Assembly: GCF_032854445.1 (NCBI RefSeq)
Contig: NC_088301.1
Coordinates: 31,401,830 to 31,465,829, forward strand
Direction of reading: 5' to 3'
DNA length: 64,000 nucleotides
From: Liolophura sinensis
Taxonomy: Eukaryota; Mollusca; Polyplacophora; Chitonida; Chitonidae
Under the pieces are notes generated by a model. It was not told the DNA's origin. It saw nothing but the letters and a program-made list of their open reading frames with translations, and searched no databases. A program made the translations under genes and the position numbers. The stretch's first letter is position 1, and every line of letters starts with the position of its first letter. Below, in pieces: positions 58,683-64,000 of the stretch.

Positions 58683-59380
58683 TACCGTCATTGCTCTACG
58701 AACTAGAATAGTGCCTGTGCTTGGAGAGTGGGCATCGCTTTCGCCGGGTAAACAATCCCTTCTGCCTGGTTAAAAAGTCTGCATTTCTTGTTTACTGATA
58801 CACGGTAGTTTCATTATTTGTTTTAAGAATAAAGATAACGTCTAACGTTTAACGTTTAATTGGCCTTGCGATTATTGACCCGGAACGTCCTTTTTGGCTG
58901 ACGGCTGGTATCCGAATGTCTGTTTCGGCGCTTCGATAGCGGAGGACAGACGTACGACGGACGATCAAGTTAGATAGTGATTCACTATGACCATCGTCTA
59001 CAAGTAAATGACGTGTTTACGAAAAGTCGTGTTTTTCCGTAACCTGCACACAGCACTGTAAACCACAAACAATTCACTATTGCCATCTCATTGAAATCCC
59101 TCGGCTTTTCATTTCTCAACTTGGAGTTATACCCTGGGTGATCCAATAAAATGATTGAATGAATGACAGGCAGTGATAAATTAGTGACACTATTTCTTTT
59201 CTCCTGGACTTACCTTTTCAACAGACATCCCTCTTGGTGCAATGGAGGCACAAATGGCACATTTATTTGAAAATAATTCTGCGTTTCAGCATTCCAACCT
59301 TGAAACGTTACAAATATGTTCACAAATACATACCCATCAATCTTATTCCAGAAAAAAAGAGTATTTCTCATCTTCATCTT
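58683..59380. other. No gene seen
   Basis: Unique DNA between two SINEs. Confidence 0.35.
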
Positions 59381-59649
59381 GGTGCCTCCGTGGCTCAGTT
59401 GGTTAGCGCGCTAGCGCAGCGTAATGACCCAGTCTCTCATCAATGCGGTCGCTGTGAGTTCAAGTCCAGCTTCACGCTGCTTCCTCTCCGGCCGTATGTG
59501 GGAAGGTCTGCGGCAACCTGCGGATGGTCGTGGGTTTCCCCCGGGCTCTGCCCGGTTTTCGCCCACCATAATGCTGGCCGCCGTCGTATAAGTGAAATAT
59601 TCTTGAGTACGGTGTAAAACACCAATCAAAAAAAAAAAAAAAAAAAAAA
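59381..59649 (+). repeat. Full-length V-SINE-like element with poly-A end
   Basis: Very close to the 56.6 kb copy from GCCTCCGTGGCTCAGTTGG to CGGTGTAAAACACCAATC, but ending in about 20 A rather than (AAAT)n. Imperfect flanking repeats TCATCTT at 59368 and 59650 may be the target-site duplication. Confidence 0.95.
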
Positions 59650-60940
59650 TCATCTTTAATCTTCGGTCATAAGTTTATACCCTCGGAATGGCGAACATTT
59701 GTTTGAATATAAATTACCAGAAGAAGTCAATCTGGAAAGAAAAGGAACTTCTCTAATTGGTAGACATTTTACTTCCTCCGATCACAGACTGGGCCCATTT
59801 CAGTATTTAGCTAACTGAAGTGAACTATCCGGCGGTGAAAAAAACAGACGCTGCATATCAGAACTCTAAATCCGTGGGCGTTATGTAGCCTGAAACCTGT
59901 TTCTGTCATTCCGTCCGGTATGATTGACAATATAATGAGGTGTGACATTTAGCTTAGCTCACGAAGCATGATTAACATCTTGAACAACAGATAACAGTGC
60001 AGGCATGGCATCAACGAGATTGGCCCCAACTTGGATACCACATTATATCAAATACTTTATTTCATAACGCTTAACCGTTTTGCTATTACTTAAGGAGTAG
60101 TCGGCCAAAGGCCATAAATAACATAAATAAAATTACCCTTTGGGCACTCCAAACACTCGTGCAATGGAGTAAATGAAACAAACGGATCTATAGAGCGGAC
60201 TGAATAGATCCCTAACACGGGATGTCTCACATCTGGTGACAACTTTACCTTTCATTTCATTCTCGGTGAAGCAGTTGTGCTCTTACTCTTGACTGAAACT
60301 TCTATGTCAATTAGAAGTCTATGCTGGAAATGACTGTAAGTGAAATCTCAAAAGTACCATCCCAGAAAATCGAAGATGGCAAATCATTGGCATCGTTGTC
60401 GTTGAACTGAGGAACTTGATGTATGTCATGGAGAAGAATTCATCGGCCTACACTACAATTATGGTATGACATCATGTCTAATGGGGGTCTCCTTATGCTC
60501 TGGGCAACATTCAGGAAAACGTGACATTTGGTGGGGACCCATGCAGTGATGACATTGGGTGGTTGCTTTTTTAATTGTAAAACTTCATGTGGTCACAATT
60601 CAGTGGATACTAAATGGACAAAGATACCAAGATACCATATTGGATGTTTTTTGTGCTCCATGTCGATCACCATGCTAGTGCCATGTGTCATGCCTTCATG
60701 GACGACAATACCCTACCGAGAATAAGCTGTCACTGACAATCTCGAAACAACGCCATTGGGGCTGTGGTGGCCAGCTCCATTCCCGGCTCTGGATCCATAC
60801 GAGTATCTGTTAGATCAGTGTGGACGACTGGTTAGGGACAGGAAACTTCCAGATTGCTAAAAGCGCCCTCGATGGGCACACCAAAGACTTTCAAAATAGC
60901 ATTTGTACTTGTTGCCACCTTGCTTGGCGCGTGAATACGC
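59650..60940. other. No gene recognised
   Basis: Unique. A GC-richer patch at 60480-60850 has a short plus frame with no known domain; its composition hints at a decayed element. Confidence 0.3.
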
Positions 60941-60944
60941 AGAG

Positions 60945-61140
60945 ACTAGTTGGCCCAGTATCAGTATAATGTGACTGGATGGGATGTAATGCCTGGATCG
61001 GCATGCTATTTCAACGGCAGAAGCACTTCGGCGACATGGACTCGCCCTGTCACAAGAAGGTACAATATATGCACACACACCTAATGGCTTCACGTCATCA
61101 TATGACTGAAAAATTGATAAGTACGACGTAAAACCTCAAG
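60945..61140 (+). repeat. Headless SINE body and tail (tRNA-Pro-type superfamily)
   Basis: AGTTGGCCCAGTATCAGTAT, CATGGACTCGCCCTGTCACA, CATCATATGACTGAAAAATT and GTACGACGTAAAACCTCAAG. Closest to the piece at 51437. Confidence 0.8.
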
Positions 61141-61554
61141 CATATATACATATATATAACATACATTGGACCGTCCAGTACAGAACCTCCAAGAATTCGC
61201 CCAGCCATTGCACGAGGAAAGGCAATACTTCCCTCAGTTGAGGATGAGACGTCTGCTGTTGAGCATGAGAAAACGTTGCGGATATGATCTGTGTGAGGGG
61301 TGGTTACGCCAGATATAGACACACATTGTTGATCTTTGAACTGTAATATAAGTAAAATATAAATAATACACATGCATACTGATCTGCCCATCTCATTGCT
61401 TACAACCACCATAAGCATTTTCCTATCATTCACAAAAATCTTCTTATGTAACACTTGGTGACTCTTTTTGTTTCCCTTTCCAGTTTCTACCCACCCAATT
61501 TTTTTAATTATCAAACTATTTGGGTATGAAAACTAAATAAGGAGATTGTCGTAC
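61141..61554. other. No gene seen
   Basis: A minus-strand frame over 61098-61514 overlaps the SINE tail and is not recognisable. A short TATATA run lies at 61141-61158. Confidence 0.35.
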
Positions 61555-61559
61555 CATCG

Positions 61560-61830
61560 TTCCATTGCCCGGCGATCGCACGATTAAGCGACTGCACGAT
61601 GATGCAAAACGATAGCACGATGGGAAGAAGCGATGGCACGATGACGCGAAGCGAAGCTAACATCGTGTTATCGCTTCGTAGTATTGCCGGGCGATAGAAC
61701 GATAGTATGATGGTACATCGCTTCGTGTCATCGTGCCATCGTTTTGCGCAGTGATATCGTCGCTTCGTGCCATCGCCGGGCGACGGAAGGATGGCACGAT
61801 AGAAAAATGATGGCCTTACCGGGCTGCCAT
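61560..61830. repeat. CGATGGCACGATG repeat block with long inverted repeat
   Basis: Many overlapping CGATGGCACGATG, TCGCTTCGTG and GCCGGGCGAT motifs on both strands. The 24 bases at 61631-61654 and 61718-61741 are inverted complements with one mismatch around a 63-base loop. Confidence 0.85.
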
Positions 61831-63817
61831 AGTGGTGCGATACTTTCGACCAGATGTATATAATTTCCGATTATTATTAGCTGTAAACGTTGTTTTCAGA
61901 ATAACGTCCAGTGTTAGCCTTTTCCTCATACCTTCCTAAGTTATCTTTAACCTCGTCTACTTGCCATTGTCTCATGCGAATAAAGCGCCCGGATGTGCGC
62001 GGTCTCAAATACGACAAGGGGATGGCGCAACTCTTTCTTATTGAATCCTTGTAATCAACATTGAACGTTTTGAGGAGTTTTTTTTTATCAAAAATAATAA
62101 TCTCGTCTTCCTTATTCACTAAAATTCCCGTTAGGCACCCATAGCAGCAACATTATTTCTTCAACAATGTACATTTCGGACTCAATATACACGTGGATAA
62201 TAAGCATGGTGAAAATATACAAATTATTTCTCCTACAAAACCAACAAAATCAACTATCAACGTGTATGCATAACGAGACCATTCCATAAACATGGCGACC
62301 GTGCTATAAATGAAAAATTCTAGCGAAAAACAATCTTGCAGTCAATTTATTAATCAAAGAGGGTTGCAGGTTTCTCAGTTTACTCCGCATTAACATCGTG
62401 AGCACTTCATCTGTCTATGCAGCCATGATCTTACAAGATTGTCTGTTTTCACACGTAGGCTGACCCAAACATTTTGCTGGATGGAAGTTCTCTTACGGTG
62501 GCTCACTATCTGAATAGGCTTTCGAGTAAATAAATTGATATGGTTTTTCTACAGCTACACAAGGACGGTGAAGTGATACCTTCTTCCAGACAATGGGGAC
62601 AAATTCTATGTCGATCCTGTTTCTTGCTTAACGTGACTCGCGATGGCTTCCTTAATCTATTTTGAAATGAGCGAAACCAGATTATATTTCCGTACAGCGG
62701 CTGTGCTTATCTCAAGATAGTAGTCAACGAGCAAATTCATCAAAGGTTTCATCACCAGTTTCAGTCGGCGGTTTCTGGACAAATACGCAATAATCTGGTT
62801 AAGTAGTTTGTCCTAGCTCTCAAGGATCATTCACAGCTTAAAAATAGGGTAGGCCAAAGGCCTTCACATGTAAATCCACCGCCTGATAAATTTGGCAAGC
62901 CATCCCCATCTGTCTATCTGTAACAGAGAGCACTGATACTCTCTTAACCAAAGAGTGGGTAGACAAGACACACAAAACGACCGGAAATATTACATAATAC
63001 ATTATAAATTATAAAATTACTGCTAGATGATTAATTGTATTAGCAAGGAAATCGTACAGTAGTCATGGATATTCATAATCATATTCATTTTAACTGCTGT
63101 CAAATCTATGGGTGGAAGACAACGGAGTGCTTGGATTAAACGATCGACCTTAGGCAGGTAACTGACAGACCTCCGCAGACCTTTCGTCACTTTGCCATGA
63201 ATGTCATTTATTTCTTTTTCATTGTTCTTTGACATCATACTGCAGAATCTTACACTTTCAAGCTGACGGCCAGTTTATATATAGGCGGAGGACACCGGAG
63301 TGCCCGTAAGTGATAATCTGTATTTGGCAAGCCACCGACGCACAACTTCCACCTGTCATGAACAAACTACTTATACCATATATTAGTGTATTCAACAAAT
63401 GTCAGACTGCCCACCACGCTGCATTTGTGACGGCGACCGCTTATTCTAACCTGGGACTGGTATCCGTTATGTTAGTCTCCAGGGATCTGCGAATGCTGTG
63501 GGGTCTTAGTAGATGTACGCGCTTGGTTTGCCTTCGACTTTGAAGGGAAGATATTAGCTCTTACAGTTGAAGAACCGCATACTTACTTGTGGATCATCGA
63601 AACGATCAGTCAACATATCACAACACATTGTATCATATAACAATAATCTAAGGCCATGACGAAAAAACTAACACTCGGTAAATACTGTTTTGAAGAATAT
63701 ATGTAGCGTATATTGTGTCACTTTTTAGCTTATGACAATGTCTAAAATCATAAAGTAAATAATACACCGTAGATAACCTCCTTATACGTTTATAAACTGA
63801 CACCTCTGCGTCACTTA
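61831..63817. other. No gene recognised
   Basis: Unique AT-rich DNA. The frames at 61.9, 63.0 and 63.3 kb have no domain I know. Confidence 0.35.
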
Positions 63818-63900
63818 GACCGCTTCGGTGGCCTAATGGTTGGAACGTCCGCCTCGAAGTCGGAAGACTTGCACGAGATCAAACCCTCGTCGGGTCATGC
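63818..63900 (+). repeat. tRNA-Ser-like SINE head
   Basis: The GGTGGCCTAATGGTTGGAAC region carries an A box, and the anticodon loop CTCGAAG would read CGA (Ser) on a TCCG/CGGA stem. The B-box region GATCAAACCCTC is poor. True tRNA-Ser has a long variable arm, absent here, so a tRNA-derived SINE head or pseudogene is likelier. No SINE body is recognised in the 100 bases left to the window end. Confidence 0.5.
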
Positions 63901-64000
63901 TAAATACTGTTTGTTTCTCCTTTCCTAGGCGCTCAGCTAGAAAATTATAAAATTTTCTACAAGCATAACCAAAGTAAATTCACTCAAATAAGCATGACTG

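Noticed and set aside
59234-59617. 127-codon plus-strand frame
   Set aside because: Its second half is the SINE at 59381 and the first half is unsupported.
63818-63900. Functional tRNA-Ser gene
   Set aside because: It lacks the long variable arm of tRNA-Ser and has a poor B box. A SINE head is the simpler reading.

Overview
The window is AT-rich nuclear DNA from an animal. It has no bacterial-style gene organisation and no long non-repetitive reading frame. It carries many short interspersed elements with tRNA-like heads and over a dozen minisatellites. One SINE family has a central segment resembling the V-domain of V-SINEs and ends in a GAGTACGGCGTAAAACACCAATC-type tail. A second has a tRNA-Pro-like head and a tail ending in CAAGCACTCACTCACTC. 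These tails are familiar from molluscan and other lophotrochozoan genomes, so a mollusc, perhaps a gastropod or bivalve, is the best guess; that is inference from memory, not a search.

Layout. 0-3 kb: broken copies of repeat family B, then a 53-bp minisatellite. 3-7 kb: mostly unique DNA with one unrecognised minus-strand exon-like ORF. 7.4-9.1 kb: two diverged blocks of one 52-bp minisatellite. 9-16 kb: largely unique, with a degenerate 40-bp array, a 36-bp perfect palindrome touching a SINE, and a possible LINE scrap. 16.4-17.5 kb: the clearest protein-coding signal, a minus-strand first exon of a class A GPCR, followed by a decayed retroelement fragment with an aspartic-protease DTG motif. 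18-18.5 kb: adjacent 33-bp and 27-bp arrays. 20-22 kb: a MITE-like element and a family B copy. 25-30 kb: 14-, 38-, 21- and 44-bp arrays, SINE pieces, and a possible signal-peptide exon. 30.8-36.9 kb: family B copies, SINEs (one nested inside another), and two weak LDLR-B-like segments. 39.2-40.4 kb: a 24/26/27-bp array with a 521-bp internal duplication. 43.9-64 kb: more arrays, several full-length SINEs, an AT microsatellite, a small ATGGCGGC-initiated ORF, and a tRNA-Ser-like SINE head near the right end.

No complete gene can be assembled. The window is best read as introns and intergenic DNA around a few isolated exons, mainly on the minus strand, and the candidates show no shared pathway. 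Most of the longest open frames are by-products of tandem repeats.
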